NCBI RefSeq assembly: GCF_000333035.1
Contig: NZ_BANU01000014.1
Location: forward strand, 1 to 64,000
DNA length: 64,000 bases
Direction: 5' to 3'
DNA from: Gordonia sihwensis NBRC 108236
GTDB taxonomy: Bacteria; Actinomycetota; Actinomycetes; Mycobacteriales; Mycobacteriaceae
Both the position numbers and the translations under genes were made by a program. Within the stretch, counting starts at the first letter, position 1, and every line of letters begins with the position of its first letter. The notes under the pieces are model-generated. The model made no database searches. It was given only the letters and a program-made list of their open reading frames with translations, and was not told the DNA's origin. This document shows positions 40,925-51,600 of this stretch, piece after piece.

Positions 40925-41914
40925 TCACGACCGCGCGCGAGCGAGCGTCTCGGAGGGATTCTCGCCGAACCTGCGTCGATAGGAGGCCGCGAAGACGCCG
41001 AGGTTCACATAACCCCAGGCGTGGGCGGTCACCGTCACCGACTCGGCGCCGGAGCGCAGTTCGCGGTAGACGCCTTGGAGTCGCTGCTCGACGAGATAGG
41101 AGCGCACCGACGTTCCCAGATAACGAGCGAATCCACCGCTCAGCGACCGCACGCTCACGCCCGCCGCGGCCGCGATCTCGGCCACCGTCGGCAGGTCGCG
41201 GGCGTGGGCGTCGATGAAGTGCGCCGCGGTGCGGACATAGCCCGGTGCCGCCACGGCGGGCCGACGTTCGAGGTCGACGGCGGCTCGCAGCGCCCAATCG
41301 TGCAGGAGTTGCGCGGCGATGAGCTCCTGCAGATGGAGCCCGATTCTGCCCGAGGCGACTGCCTCGGGCGAGATGGCCGCCGTACTCGTCGCATACCCGA
41401 GCAGATTCCACCACGGGCTCCCCGATCCTCCGATCACGGCGCCGCGGGACCACAGGGCGTCGTCGGGGACGTGGCCCCACCACTGCAGCGAGAGATCGGC
41501 GAGCAGTCGGTGCGGCACCGTGAGATTGAGCTGCAGATGGTCGTCGTCGGCGGCGAGCCGGAAGTCGGTGCGGCTGCAGTCCGCGACGAACGTCTGCCCG
41601 GCCCCGAGTTCGGTCCCCTCGGCGCGCCCCACCCGGTGCCGCGTCCGTCCGCGCAGCGTGGTCAGAACCAGCACGTTGCCCGCTTCGGCGTCGAAGTCCC
41701 GCAGTGCCACCTCGGTGCCGTACCGGAAGTGAGTCATGGTGATCTCACCGACGTCGATCGAGAACATCGACGAGCAGGGCGACGTCGAACGGCCAGACGG
41801 CCGGACGTCGAACGACATGTACTTGTCGTCGGTCCACGCCGCGATCGCATCCCAGTCGGTCTCCGTCACGGACGAGAGGACACCGTTCGGGCGCGGATCG
41901 AGCTGTGTCGGCAT
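40925..41914 (-). CDS. AraC-family transcriptional regulator
   Basis: A 329-aa regulator. The N-terminal AraC-binding-like sensor domain (about 25-190) is followed by a C-terminal double HTH (about 225-325: PTVAEIAAAAGVSVRSLSGGFARYLG, VTAHAWGYVNLGVFAASYRRRFGENPSETLA). The ATG at 41914 has TAGCCT 7 nt upstream, so a leaderless transcript is likely. Its target is probably the serine hydrolase gene downstream; effector unknown. Confidence 0.85.
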   Translation of the reverse strand: MPTQLDPRPNGVLSSVTETDWDAIAAWTDDKYMSFDVRPSGRSTSPCSSMFSIDVGEITMTHFRYGTEVALRDFDAEAGNVLVLTTLRGRTRHRVGRAEGTELGAGQTFVADCSRTDFRLAADDDHLQLNLTVPHRLLADLSLQWWGHVPDDALWSRGAVIGGSGSPWWNLLGYATSTAAISPEAVASGRIGLHLQELIAAQLLHDWALRAAVDLERRPAVAAPGYVRTAAHFIDAHARDLPTVAEIAAAAGVSVRSLSGGFARYLGTSVRSYLVEQRLQGVYRELRSGAESVTVTAHAWGYVNLGVFAASYRRRFGENPSETLARARS

Positions 41915-42012
41915 GGTCGGTAGGCTACTGACACACTGCGACGTTCGGCAGGGATTCAGCAGGCCGGGCGAGGTCTGGGAAGACCGCTGAAAATGATCAG
42001 CGCTGACAGATC

Positions 42013-42088
42013 TGGTGCCCCCCGTAGGATTCGAACCTACGACCTTCTGCTCCGGAGGCAGACGCTCTATCCCCTGAGCTAGGGGGGC
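42013..42088 (-). tRNA. tRNA-Arg (anticodon CCG)
   Basis: Complete 76-nt cloverleaf with encoded CCA: acceptor GCCCCCC/GGGGGGC with discriminator A, D-arm GCTC...GAGC, anticodon stem TCTGC/GCAGA with loop CTCCGGA (anticodon CCG at 42055-42053), T-arm around GGTTCGAATCC. It reads CGG codons. Confidence 0.97.
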
Positions 42089-42155
42089 TCATCGGGCGAA
42101 AGCAACATTAGCGCACAGGGACCTCACCGCCCAACACCGGGGTCACCGCAGCGCG

Positions 42156-44780
42156 TCAGACGGCGATCAGCTTGGCGCCGGCCACTTCCCGGTACCGGTC
42201 GGGCGTGCAGGTCAGGACGATGATCTGCGCATCGCCACCCGCGGTGCCGAGCACATGGGCCATCGAGGCCAGGCGCGTCGGATCGGTATAGCCGAGCGCA
42301 TCGTCGAGGATCAACGGCACCCCGTCGGCCCTGTCGACCAGAGTGGCGCAGGCGAGCCGGGCGAGCAGACCGAGCTGCTCCTTGGCACCGCCCGAGAGCG
42401 AGTCGACGTCGACCGTGACGCCGTCGAGGGTGCGGGTGGCGATGACGAAGTCGTCGTCGATGTGGAACGACACACCGGAGCCGAAGACCGGGGCCGCCAG
42501 CTCCTCCAGACGCTCGGCGAATGGATCCACGTACCGCGCGCGGCTCTCGTTGCGCTTGCGCTGCAGCGTCTCGTGCAGCACACCCGCTCCTGCGGCGCGC
42601 TCTCGGACGCGTTGCAGGTGCGCCTGCGCGGCGTCGTTCGCCGCGACCGCCTCCGACAGTTCATCGAGACGTCCGTCGCTTCGGCACACCTCGAGTCTGG
42701 TCGACAGCTCGGTCTGGATTCGCTTCTGCTCCGACACCTGCCTGCGCAGCCGGTCCTGCGCGGCCTCGGCCTGCGCGAGCTTCTCGCGCAATCCGTTCAG
42801 ATCCAGCTGCTCGAGGCGCTGCGTCAGCCGAGCCAGATCCGCCTCCGCGTCGTCGACCTCGGCCGCGTGCTCACAGACCCGCTCCGCGAGCGTCTCGTCG
42901 GAGGCCGCCGCGGCGGAGGCGCTGAGCTCGGACTCCAGTGCGGCCGACTCTTCGGCGATGCGGACGCCGGTCTCCTCCAGCGCCGATGCCCGCGACTCGT
43001 ACTCACGCACCGCTGCCAGCCGCGCCTGCCGTGCTCGGTCGGCTTCCGCGGCGAGATCGGACGCCTCACGTTCGATCCGCCGGAGCTCGGCGAGGTCGGC
43101 GTGAGCGCGCTCCCCCTCGTGCCCGTTGCCGGCGTCTGCTCCCGCCTGCTCAGGGAGGCGAGACAGCAGGTCCAGGCGCTGCCGTTCGAGGTCCTCTGCC
43201 TCGGCTCCGCCGAGCTCGCGCGCCAGGGCACGCTCGGTGTCCTGAATCCGCCGAAGGATCTCCGCTCGTCGCGCGGCCGCCGATGCGACGAGCGACAGTT
43301 CGGCTACTCCGCACCGGCGACGAAGCTCTGCGGCCCGCTCGCGGAGCGTCTCCAGTTCTGCGGCCGGCTCGGCGGAATCGGCGCCCGGCCGGACCTCGAC
43401 GCGCACCGATCCCGGCACCTCCACGACTGTGGGCCGCGCCGCCGAGACCTGCGCACCGTCCGCCGCCGTCTCACCGTCGAGGAGGACCTCGTCCGCGCCC
43501 AGGCGAGTGATCGTGACCGTGGGTGCGGCCGCGTCGAGCCGAGCCGCGGTGGCGGCGAGATCGCGCTCGAGTGCGGCGGCGAGCCGGACGTCGTCCTCGC
43601 TCACCGGGACGGCTGCGGCTTCGGCACGCGCCGACGCCAATTCCGATCGCAGCCGCCGGACCTCGTCGAGTGAGTTGTCCAGGCGGGCCAGACGGGCCCG
43701 ATCCGATGCGACCACCGCCGCCCTCTCGGCCGCCCGGAGTTCCGCGCCGAGGTCGTCTCGCCGCTTCTGCGATTCCGCGAGCGCCGACGCCAGCTCGGCC
43801 GCCTCGCCGGCGGCGGACTCGGCCTTCGCGCGCGCCTGACTCACGGCTCGGCGATTCTCCGCGAGGGACTCGCGCAGCGCCGCGGCTCGTTCCCGGTCGC
43901 GCCGACGGCTTCGCAGCGCGTCGGCCGCGACCCGGTGCGACAGCTTCCTGCTCTCGACTGTGGCCCGAGCCGCCTTGACCTGCTCGCTCACCGCTTCGGC
44001 CTCCGCCAGCGCCGCGGCGGCGGTGGAGACCTCGACGTTGCCCGACTGCTCTTGCGCCACCAACTGCCGGATGGTCTCGGCCACGCGGGGAAGCCGATCA
44101 GCGGCGTCCTGAACCCGCGCCAGGATCTCCTCGCGCTCGGCGACCGCGGCGGCTGCCCGATCGGCCGCATCGGCGGCCGCGGCGAGTTCACCGGTCGGCC
44201 GTCCTTGGGCGAGGGTGAAGTACTTCTTGTACTCCGCGGCCACCGCCGCGACCAGTTCCTGGGTCTGCGGCGTCTCGCCGCCGTCCGACTCGGACTGTCC
44301 CGCCGCACGGTCGAGCGCCTGCGAGAGCGCCGAACTGTTCGCGAGGTCGCCCAACCGCGGGTCGGCCGACTGCAGCAATCGGAGCGCCCCGAACAACGTC
44401 TTGTCGAGCGCCTCCGCGAGAATCTGGTCCACACGCTCGTGCGCCTCGCGCCCGGTGAGTTGCTCACGCACCGGCCGCGTGATCGTCAAGGTGGTCTCCG
44501 GCTGCCGATTGAAACGTTTGAAGTACTCGAAACGCCAAGAGCCGCAAGAGATATCGGCCCAAACCTCGGTACCGACGTCGCGCCCCGCGGGCTGGACGGC
44601 ACGGACGTTCCTCGCCTTGCTGCTCGCCTGAGCGGTCAGCAACAAGTCGAAGGCCTCCATCATCGACGACTTGCCCGCCTCGTTGTCGCCCTCGATGACG
44701 GTGACGCCCGTGTCGGCGAACTCCACCTCGCGGGCGGCCACTCCGCGAAAGTTCGCCACTCGGAGTCGGTGCAGTCTCAT
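42156..44780 (-). CDS. Rad50/SbcC-like SMC ATPase (YhaN type)
   Basis: An 874-aa SMC-family ATPase. Walker A is VIEGDNEAGKSSMMEAF at about 30-46; two long Ala/Glu/Arg-rich coiled coils follow, separated around residues 430-470 by a small beta-rich segment (TITRLGADEVLLDGE); the C-terminal half has SLSGGAKEQLGLLARLA and Walker B VPLILDDALGY. I see no CxxC zinc hook, unlike Rad50/SbcC, which points to the YhaN branch. It overlaps its nuclease partner by 4 bp (ATGA). Likely role: DNA-end processing with the partner (family inference). Confidence 0.8.
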   Translation of the reverse strand: MRLHRLRVANFRGVAAREVEFADTGVTVIEGDNEAGKSSMMEAFDLLLTAQASSKARNVRAVQPAGRDVGTEVWADISCGSWRFEYFKRFNRQPETTLTITRPVREQLTGREAHERVDQILAEALDKTLFGALRLLQSADPRLGDLANSSALSQALDRAAGQSESDGGETPQTQELVAAVAAEYKKYFTLAQGRPTGELAAAADAADRAAAAVAEREEILARVQDAADRLPRVAETIRQLVAQEQSGNVEVSTAAAALAEAEAVSEQVKAARATVESRKLSHRVAADALRSRRRDRERAAALRESLAENRRAVSQARAKAESAAGEAAELASALAESQKRRDDLGAELRAAERAAVVASDRARLARLDNSLDEVRRLRSELASARAEAAAVPVSEDDVRLAAALERDLAATAARLDAAAPTVTITRLGADEVLLDGETAADGAQVSAARPTVVEVPGSVRVEVRPGADSAEPAAELETLRERAAELRRRCGVAELSLVASAAARRAEILRRIQDTERALARELGGAEAEDLERQRLDLLSRLPEQAGADAGNGHEGERAHADLAELRRIEREASDLAAEADRARQARLAAVREYESRASALEETGVRIAEESAALESELSASAAAASDETLAERVCEHAAEVDDAEADLARLTQRLEQLDLNGLREKLAQAEAAQDRLRRQVSEQKRIQTELSTRLEVCRSDGRLDELSEAVAANDAAQAHLQRVRERAAGAGVLHETLQRKRNESRARYVDPFAERLEELAAPVFGSGVSFHIDDDFVIATRTLDGVTVDVDSLSGGAKEQLGLLARLACATLVDRADGVPLILDDALGYTDPTRLASMAHVLGTAGGDAQIIVLTCTPDRYREVAGAKLIAV

Positions 44781-46066
44781 CGGCCCGCCCCCGCCAGCCG
44801 GTACAGCAGGGCGAGGGCCGCGCGCGCGTCGGCGGCGTCCGCGGCGTCGGAATCCGACGCCGCCCGCTCGGCCAGCTCGGCCGCGGCGAGCGCCGCATAG
44901 CCTTGGAGATCGAGCTGGGCCACATCGGAAGGATCGGACACGACGGTCAAGTCGTGGTGCCGCTCCCAGATCTTCAACGCCGCGAACCGGTCGCCGAACT
45001 CGTCGAGCAGGTCGGCCAGTGCGACTTCGTCGGTCACGCTGATGGTCCCGGTCAACGCCAATTGCACCACCGTGCGCGACTTGTCCGGGATCTCGGAGAA
45101 CAGTCCGCGCAGCCGCGCGATGTCGTCAGCGCCGTTCATGTGCTCGCGGATCGTGCGAAACGACCACTGCCCCACGCGGTGCGGGGTCACCTCGATCGAG
45201 GACTCGCCGCCCCGGCTCAGGGTCACCTCCAGAACGTGCCCCGGCGCGGACTCGACATGATCGAATGCGGTCACCTCTGGCGCACCGGAGTACCACACGC
45301 GCCCCGAGTCGCCGACCGAAGTGAGCGAATGACGATCCCCCAGGGCGACGTAGTCGACGAGTTCCGCGGCCACCGCGACATCCAGGGCGGCGCTGCCGAC
45401 GATCGACGGGTCGTCGTTGGGACTGAGCGAATCGACCCCGCCGTGTCCGACCACGATCCGAATGTCGTCGGACTCGGTCAGCTGGGACAGTTGATCGCTC
45501 ACCAGGTCGGTCAACGGCCGTTTCGTGGTCCATGGGGCCGCCACCAATGCGACACCGTCGCGCACCGCCACCACCCCGGGCTCGTCGAGGACGATGACGT
45601 TGTCCGGGCAGGCGGCGACGAACTCGCGCGAGCGGTACACGCTGGTGGCATCGAGCGGATCGTGATTGCCGGGCAGCAGGTACACCGGGACCGGATACTC
45701 GCCCAGCGCAGCGAGCGTGCGGCGGATGATCCGGGTCGACACCCGGGGGTCGTCGAAGACATCTCCGCACACCACGACGAACTCCGCTCCGGTGGCGCGT
45801 GCGAGATCGCCGATGCGCACCACTGCGTCGTCGCGGGCCGCACTGTACGTCGACTGCGCGTCCCCGGACAGGAAGTGCCGGGTCATGCCGAGTTGCCAGT
45901 CGGCCGTGTGCAGGAAGGTGACGCTCCGTGCCGCGGCGGGCTCGGGCGTCGATTCCGCAGCGTCGGCGGGGACGGAGAACAATGCCAGCGGTTCGAGGTC
46001 GAACAGCGGTTCCGTCACGCACGACGCGCCGTCGAGCGCCGAATCGTCGTAGGACGGCCGTGACAT
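44777..46066 (-). CDS. Mre11/SbcD-like metallophosphoesterase (YhaO type)
   Basis: A 429-aa calcineurin-like phosphoesterase. After a ~40-residue N-terminal extension, the metal motifs read FLHTADWQLG, VVVCGDVFDD, LLPGNHDPLD, VVGHGGVD and ALGDRHSL, the usual Mre11 set except that the final GHxH is GDRH. A capping region follows (HRVGQWSFRTI). The ATG at 46066 is preceded by GGAG repeats; an in-frame upstream start at 46141 lacks an RBS. It is coupled to the SMC ATPase and presumably forms a nuclease complex with it. Confidence 0.82.
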   Translation of the reverse strand: MSRPSYDDSALDGASCVTEPLFDLEPLALFSVPADAAESTPEPAAARSVTFLHTADWQLGMTRHFLSGDAQSTYSAARDDAVVRIGDLARATGAEFVVVCGDVFDDPRVSTRIIRRTLAALGEYPVPVYLLPGNHDPLDATSVYRSREFVAACPDNVIVLDEPGVVAVRDGVALVAAPWTTKRPLTDLVSDQLSQLTESDDIRIVVGHGGVDSLSPNDDPSIVGSAALDVAVAAELVDYVALGDRHSLTSVGDSGRVWYSGAPEVTAFDHVESAPGHVLEVTLSRGGESSIEVTPHRVGQWSFRTIREHMNGADDIARLRGLFSEIPDKSRTVVQLALTGTISVTDEVALADLLDEFGDRFAALKIWERHHDLTVVSDPSDVAQLDLQGYAALAAAELAERAASDSDAADAADARAALALLYRLAGAGR

Positions 46067-46182
46067 GCTCCCGCTCCCTCCAGATCGTCTGTCGGACCGG
46101 AGTCGGCCCGTCGTGACGATGGTACGAGGCACCTCCGACAATCCGGGTCAGACGCGGCCGCGGCTCAGTCCGCCGAACCGAC

Positions 46183-47631
46183 TCAGGTCCGCACGAGGAA
46201 GAGCGTGGCGACGGCACCCACCAGCAGGACGGCGGCGCCGAGATAGATCGACTCGCCCATCGCTCTCGCGAATCCGTCGCGCAAGAACTCCGGCAGCTGA
46301 TGAACCTCGCCGCTGTGGCCGGCGGTGTCGACTCCCGGCAGGTGCGCCGAGAGCCGTGACATCATCAGCGCACCGATTCCCGCCGAACCGATCACCGAGC
46401 CGATGACCCGCGTGGTGTTGTACACGCCGGCGCCCGCCCCCGCCTGATGCCAGGGCAGATTCCGCGTCGCGGTCGCCGCCAGCGGCGCCCAGATCCCGGC
46501 GCTCGCCAGACCCATCAGGAGCGTGGGCGCGACCAGGAGCCACACCGGGCTCTCCGGCCGGAACACGGCTCCGGCCCAGAAGGACGCCACCGCATAGACG
46601 AACAGTCCGAGCGCGACCACGTTTCGCGGATGGACCCGGTCGAGCACGCGCCCGACGATCGGCGCGAAGATGCCGGTCAGCACGGCCATCGGCACCAGGA
46701 CGAGCGCCGACCGCAGCGGCGACATCCCGCCGACCAGCTGGAGGAAGAACATGATCGGGATCATCGAACCGGAGACGGCGAATCCCATCGTGGCGATACC
46801 CACGTTCGACACACTGAAGTTGCGGTCACGGAACAGCGACAGGGGCACCAGCGGCTCCCCCCGCGTGCGGCTCTCCCAGAAGACGAACACCCCCATCACC
46901 GCGACTCCGGCGCCGATGAGCACCCAGATCCATGCCGCCCAGTGGTACGACTCTCCCTCCTGGATGCCGAAGACCAGCGCCGTCAGACCCACCGCGGACA
47001 GCGCGACGCCGACCCAGTCGAACTTGTGGTCGTGGGTCTCCACCCTGGGCACCAGCATCTGGGCGAGCACCAGTCCGACCAGCCCGACCGGGAGATTGAC
47101 GAAGAAGATCCACTCCCACCCCAGCGAGTCGGTGAGGACGCCGCCGAGAAGCGGACCGACCAGTGTGGCGACACCGGCGACCGTGCCCCAGACGCCCATC
47201 GCCGCACCGCGCCGCTCGGGCGGGAAGATGCGGGTGATGAGCGCCATGGTCTGCGGTGTGATCAGCGCCGCGCCGAGTCCCTGCACGCTGCGGGCCGCGA
47301 TGAGTTCGCCGATGCTTCCCGACAGTCCGCACCACACGCTCGCAGCGGTGAACAGGAACAGGCCGGCCTGGTACACCCGCTTCGGCCCGATCTTGTCGCC
47401 GAGACGGCCGGCGACCAACAGCGGCACCGCGTAGGTGAGCAGATAGGCGCTGGTCACCCAGACGATCCCGTTCACATCGGCGTCGAGCGCCTCCATGATC
47501 TGCGGCTGGGCGACCGCGACGATCGTCATGTCGACGAGGATCATGAAGAAGCCGACGCACAGCGCCATCAACGCCGCCCACGGCCGATCGGTGACCGATT
47601 TGAACACCGGAGTCTGCAGGGTTGTGGTCAC
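46183..47631 (-). CDS. DHA2-family (EmrB/QacA) MFS efflux transporter
   Basis: A 482-aa polytopic protein with 14 predicted helices. Motif A is GRLGDKIGPKRVYQ, motif C region GPLLGGVLTDSLGWEWIFFVNLPVGL is typical of DHA2 antiporters. The acid residue in the first helix (LVDMTIVAVAQPQI) is present. It should export cationic drugs or dyes in exchange for protons. The GTG start has AAAGGA. Gap of 116 bp to the nuclease pair, same strand. Confidence 0.9.
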   Translation of the reverse strand: MTTTLQTPVFKSVTDRPWAALMALCVGFFMILVDMTIVAVAQPQIMEALDADVNGIVWVTSAYLLTYAVPLLVAGRLGDKIGPKRVYQAGLFLFTAASVWCGLSGSIGELIAARSVQGLGAALITPQTMALITRIFPPERRGAAMGVWGTVAGVATLVGPLLGGVLTDSLGWEWIFFVNLPVGLVGLVLAQMLVPRVETHDHKFDWVGVALSAVGLTALVFGIQEGESYHWAAWIWVLIGAGVAVMGVFVFWESRTRGEPLVPLSLFRDRNFSVSNVGIATMGFAVSGSMIPIMFFLQLVGGMSPLRSALVLVPMAVLTGIFAPIVGRVLDRVHPRNVVALGLFVYAVASFWAGAVFRPESPVWLLVAPTLLMGLASAGIWAPLAATATRNLPWHQAGAGAGVYNTTRVIGSVIGSAGIGALMMSRLSAHLPGVDTAGHSGEVHQLPEFLRDGFARAMGESIYLGAAVLLVGAVATLFLVRT

Positions 47632-47882
47632 GTGCGCGTCCTTTCGGATCCGGACATCGGCGCGAGGCCGAGCGAGGGCATCAGGTTAACACCGCTCACC
47701 GACCTGTTCCGGACGCCGCCGGGCGCTCTGGCGGACGCTCGGCGCACCACCGATGTCAGTGGTCGCGCATATTGTGGAGTCGTCGCCCGGCCATCGCGTC
47801 GCGCACCGGTCGCGCGGAATCCTCGCGCGGAATCGGAGTACACGTCCGCGCCGACAGCCCGGCCGACAGGGAGGATCGACAC

Positions 47883-48680
47883 ATGCGCAAGTCGAAATCC
47901 GTCGCGCACAGCGACGACAACCGCCGCAGTGGCGCGCCCGCTCCGGTGACGTACGTCGACGGCCGGGCCGCCCAGAACGCGGGTAAGTCGTCGCTGGCGA
48001 TCTTGACCGTGCTCGTCGACAAGGCCCAGCGACTTCAACAACCGGCGGTGGCGAAGTACGTGCGCCGCGTGCGCCGCAAGCATCCCGACGAGGGTCCCGA
48101 GCAGGTGATCCGACGGCTGGAGAAGCACTACCTGCGCTCGGTCACCGCATCGGGAGGCGCGGTCGGCGCGGCCGCGGCGATTCCCGGCGTGGGCACCCTG
48201 ACCGCCCTCGGCGCGATCACCGCGGAGAGCGCCGTGTTCATCGAGGCGTCCGCCCTGCTGGCCCTGGCGGTCGCCGAAGTCCACGGCATCTCGCCTGCGG
48301 ACACCGAACGCCGCAAGACGCTGGTGCTCGCCGTCGCGCTCGGCGAAGAGGGCACGTCTGTCGTCGGGAAAGCGCTCGGAGCGCGAGGCGGTGACGCGAT
48401 CGCCAAGCTCGGCGTGCCCGGGATGCCCGGGGTCAACCTCTCGACGCTCAATAAGACGCTCGGCAACCGGTTCATCAAGAAGTTCACGATCGGCAAGGCA
48501 CCCGTCGTGATGGGCAAGCTCATTCCGGGCGGCATCGGCGCGGTGGTCGGCGGCGTCGGCAACCGGGCGCTGGGGTCGCTCGTGGTCCGCAATGCGCGCG
48601 AAGCCTTCGGTCCCCCGCCCCGCTTCTGGGACGTCGACGGGGAGGTTCTCGCGCACCAGCGCACGATCGAGGCCGGTTGA
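47883..48680 (+). CDS. uncharacterised protein coupled to an ABC exporter
   Basis: A 265-aa protein I cannot assign with confidence; the pattern (glycine-rich hydrophobic stretches, a helical segment FIEASALLALAVAEVHGI, then ERRKTLVLAVALGEEG) loosely recalls EcsC-like proteins. The N-terminal ~95 residues are basic and soluble (YVRRVRRKHPDEGPEQVIRRLEKHYLR). Glycine-zipper-like segments occur near 96-118 (VGAAAAIPGVGTLTALGA) and 205-230 (PGGIGAVVGGVGNRALG). RBS GGGAGG precedes ATG 47883. The stop overlaps the exporter start (TTGA), so it may be an accessory of that transporter. Confidence 0.7.
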   Translation: MRKSKSVAHSDDNRRSGAPAPVTYVDGRAAQNAGKSSLAILTVLVDKAQRLQQPAVAKYVRRVRRKHPDEGPEQVIRRLEKHYLRSVTASGGAVGAAAAIPGVGTLTALGAITAESAVFIEASALLALAVAEVHGISPADTERRKTLVLAVALGEEGTSVVGKALGARGGDAIAKLGVPGMPGVNLSTLNKTLGNRFIKKFTIGKAPVVMGKLIPGGIGAVVGGVGNRALGSLVVRNAREAFGPPPRFWDVDGEVLAHQRTIEAG

Positions 48681-51600
48681 CCGGCCGCGCGGCGCCGGCC
48701 GCGCAGGGCTGGATTCGCCGCCTGGTCGGCGAGTGCGGACGACACCGTCGCCTCGCCGTGGTGCTGGTCACCGTCACCCTCGGCGCCGTTGCCGTCGATC
48801 TGGTCACTCCACTCATCACCAAGGCCGCCATCGATTCGGCCACCGGTCAGCAGGCGGCCCGTGTGGGACTTCCCGTCCTCATCGGTGCCCTGCTGGTGGC
48901 CGCGGCACTGCGCTACGCGTGTCAGTTCGGCCGACGGATGACCGCCGGTCGCATGTCGGTCACGGTCCAAGACGGTCTGCGCCGCCGGCTGCTCGACACC
49001 CTCCATCACGTCGACGGACCGGCGCGCGACACGATTCGCACCGGCCAAGTGGTGTCCCGCTCCATCTCCGACCTCCAGGTGGTCCAGTCACTGCTGGCCA
49101 TGGCACCGCTCTCGCTCGGCGGCGCGGTCCAGGTGGTGCTGTCGCTGGGTGTGATGGCCTGGCTGTCGCCGCTGCTGACGCTGGTCGCGATCGCCATCGT
49201 CCCGCTCATCGCGGTGATCGTGTACCGCAGCCGCAAACGGCTGTTCGCCGCCACCTGGGCGGCGCAGCAGGCCTCAGCCGAGGTGGCCGGCCACGTCGAG
49301 GAGACGGTGACCGGCGTGCGTGTGGTGAAGGGTTTCGGCCAGGAACGCAGGGCCACCGACGAACTCGCCGCCCTGGGCGAGCGGCTGTACCGCTTCAAAC
49401 TGCGCGCCGCAAACCTGAGCGCGCGCTTCACGCCGACCATGGCATCGATTCCGCAACTCGGGATGGTCGCCGTCATCGGTCTCGGCGGATACCTCGTTTA
49501 TGCCGGCGACATCACCGCGGGCACGTTCCTCGCCTTCTCCACCTATCTCGCCACCATGACCGGCCTCGCGCGCATCCTCACCAACCTGGTCGTGAACGCG
49601 CAGCTCGCCGCATCGGCGGTGACTCGCGTGTACGAGGTGGCCGACCACCCGCGCGATCGCGCCTTCGAGAACACGACGACCGTTCCCGACGGCCCGCTCG
49701 GCCTGAGCTTCGACGGCGTCGGACTCACGCTCGGCGGACGCCGGGTTCTCCGCGGCGTCGACCTGCGCGTGGCGCCGGGGGAATGCGTCGCCGTGGTCGG
49801 CGCGCCCGGATCCGGCAAGTCGACCCTCGCCGAACTCGTGACCGGCGCCTATCGGGCCGAGTCGGGGACGGTCGCGCTCATCGGCGCCGAGGGAAGCGGT
49901 CTGGACGTCACAGAGCTGGCGCCGGACGAACTGTACCGAGCAGTGGCGTTCGCCTTCGACGACCCGTTCCTGTATTCGACGACGATCGCCGCGAACATCG
50001 GCCTCGGCCCGCAACCGGTGCCGCCGGACGGGGTCGACGATTCCATCCGGGCCGCCGCACGCGCGGCGGCCGCCGACTTCGCCGCGGAACTGCCGGACGG
50101 ATACGCCACCGAGGTGGGCGAGCGAGGCCTCACTCTGTCCGGAGGACAGAGACAGCGAGTCGCCCTCGCCCGAGCCCTGTATCAGGGCAGCCGGGTACTG
50201 GTCCTCGACGACGCGACGTCGGCGGTCGATGCCGCGACCGAGGCGCGGATCTTCGCTCATTTCCGCGCTCTCGGGACCACGATGCTGGTGTTGGCGCACC
50301 GCGATTCCACGCTGGCGATCGCCGATCGGGTCGCGGTCCTCGACGACGGCGTGGTCAGCGACGTCGGAACGGTCGCCGAACTCACCGAACGCAGTGCGCG
50401 TTTCCGCGCGCTGATGTCGCCGACCGACACCGCGGAACAGCGGGCGGCGGCCTCCGCGAGCGTGCGCGCGCAGAACGACATCGGCATCGAGGAGCTGTGG
50501 CCCGGCGGCGTCGACGCGCCGGCTCCGAAAGCCCGCCGTGAGGCCGCGCCCCCGATGCGCATCGGTCCCGGCGGCGGCGGTCGGGCCGGAGTGCTCGGCG
50601 CCATGCCCGCCACCGACGAGATCCGTGCCGCGGTGGCCGCACTGCCGCCCGCCGACGACGATCCGAAGGTGGACGTCGAGGCCGCCCGCGCCGAACGCAC
50701 CGACTTCAGTCTCAAACAGATTCTGCGTCCGGTGGCCGGTCTGCTCGCCGTGGTGCTGGCGACGATCGCTGCGGACACGCTGATCGGACTGGCCTTCCCG
50801 TCGCTGGCGCGCACAGTTCTGGACGCCGCCTCGCGTTCGGATGCCGACGTGATCGGGGTCGCCGCGCTCACCGGCTTCGCGCTCGTCGCCGCCGCCTGGA
50901 TCGCGGGGGCGGTGAACGTGGTGGCGGCGGCCCGCGCGGGAGAACGCGTCCTGTACGGCCTCCGCATCCGCAGCTACGCCCACCTGCAACGACTCGGCCT
51001 CGACTACTACGAGCGCGAACTCTCGGGCCGCATCATGACGCGGATGACCACGGACGTCGATGCCCTCTCCGGATTCGTCCAGAACGGGCTGTCGTCGGCC
51101 GTGGTCGCGGTGCTGACCCTGGTCGGTGTCTTCGGTGCCCTGATCGCGACCGACTGGGAGCTCGGTCTGGTGATCGCTCCGGTGTTCCCAGTCCTGCTGA
51201 TCGCGACCGTCGTGTTCCGCCGGATCAGCTCGCGCGCCTACACCCGCACCCGCGAACTGGTGTCTGCGGTGAACGCGGACTTCCAGGAGAACATCGCGGG
51301 TCTGGCGACCACACGCGTGTACCGGCACATCCCGGTGGCACGGGCCGAGTTCGGCCGGCGCAGCGACGAGTGGGTCGACGCGCGGATGGACTCCCAGCGC
51401 GCCATCTCGGTGTACTTCCCCTTCATCACGTTCTGCTCCGACGCGGCCACCGCCGTCGTCCTCGGGTTCGGCGCCCATCAGGTGGCCTCCGGCGCGATGT
51501 CCTCGGGCACCCTGATCGCGTTCGTGCTCTACCTCGCGATGTTGTTCGGGCCCGTGCAGCAGCTCACGACGGTCTTCGATTCGTATCAGCAGGCGGCGGT

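Noticed and set aside
42013-42088. tRNA-Arg as an integration (att) site with an adjacent island
   Set aside because: No integrase, no repeated tRNA 3' end, and both flanks are ordinary chromosomal genes.
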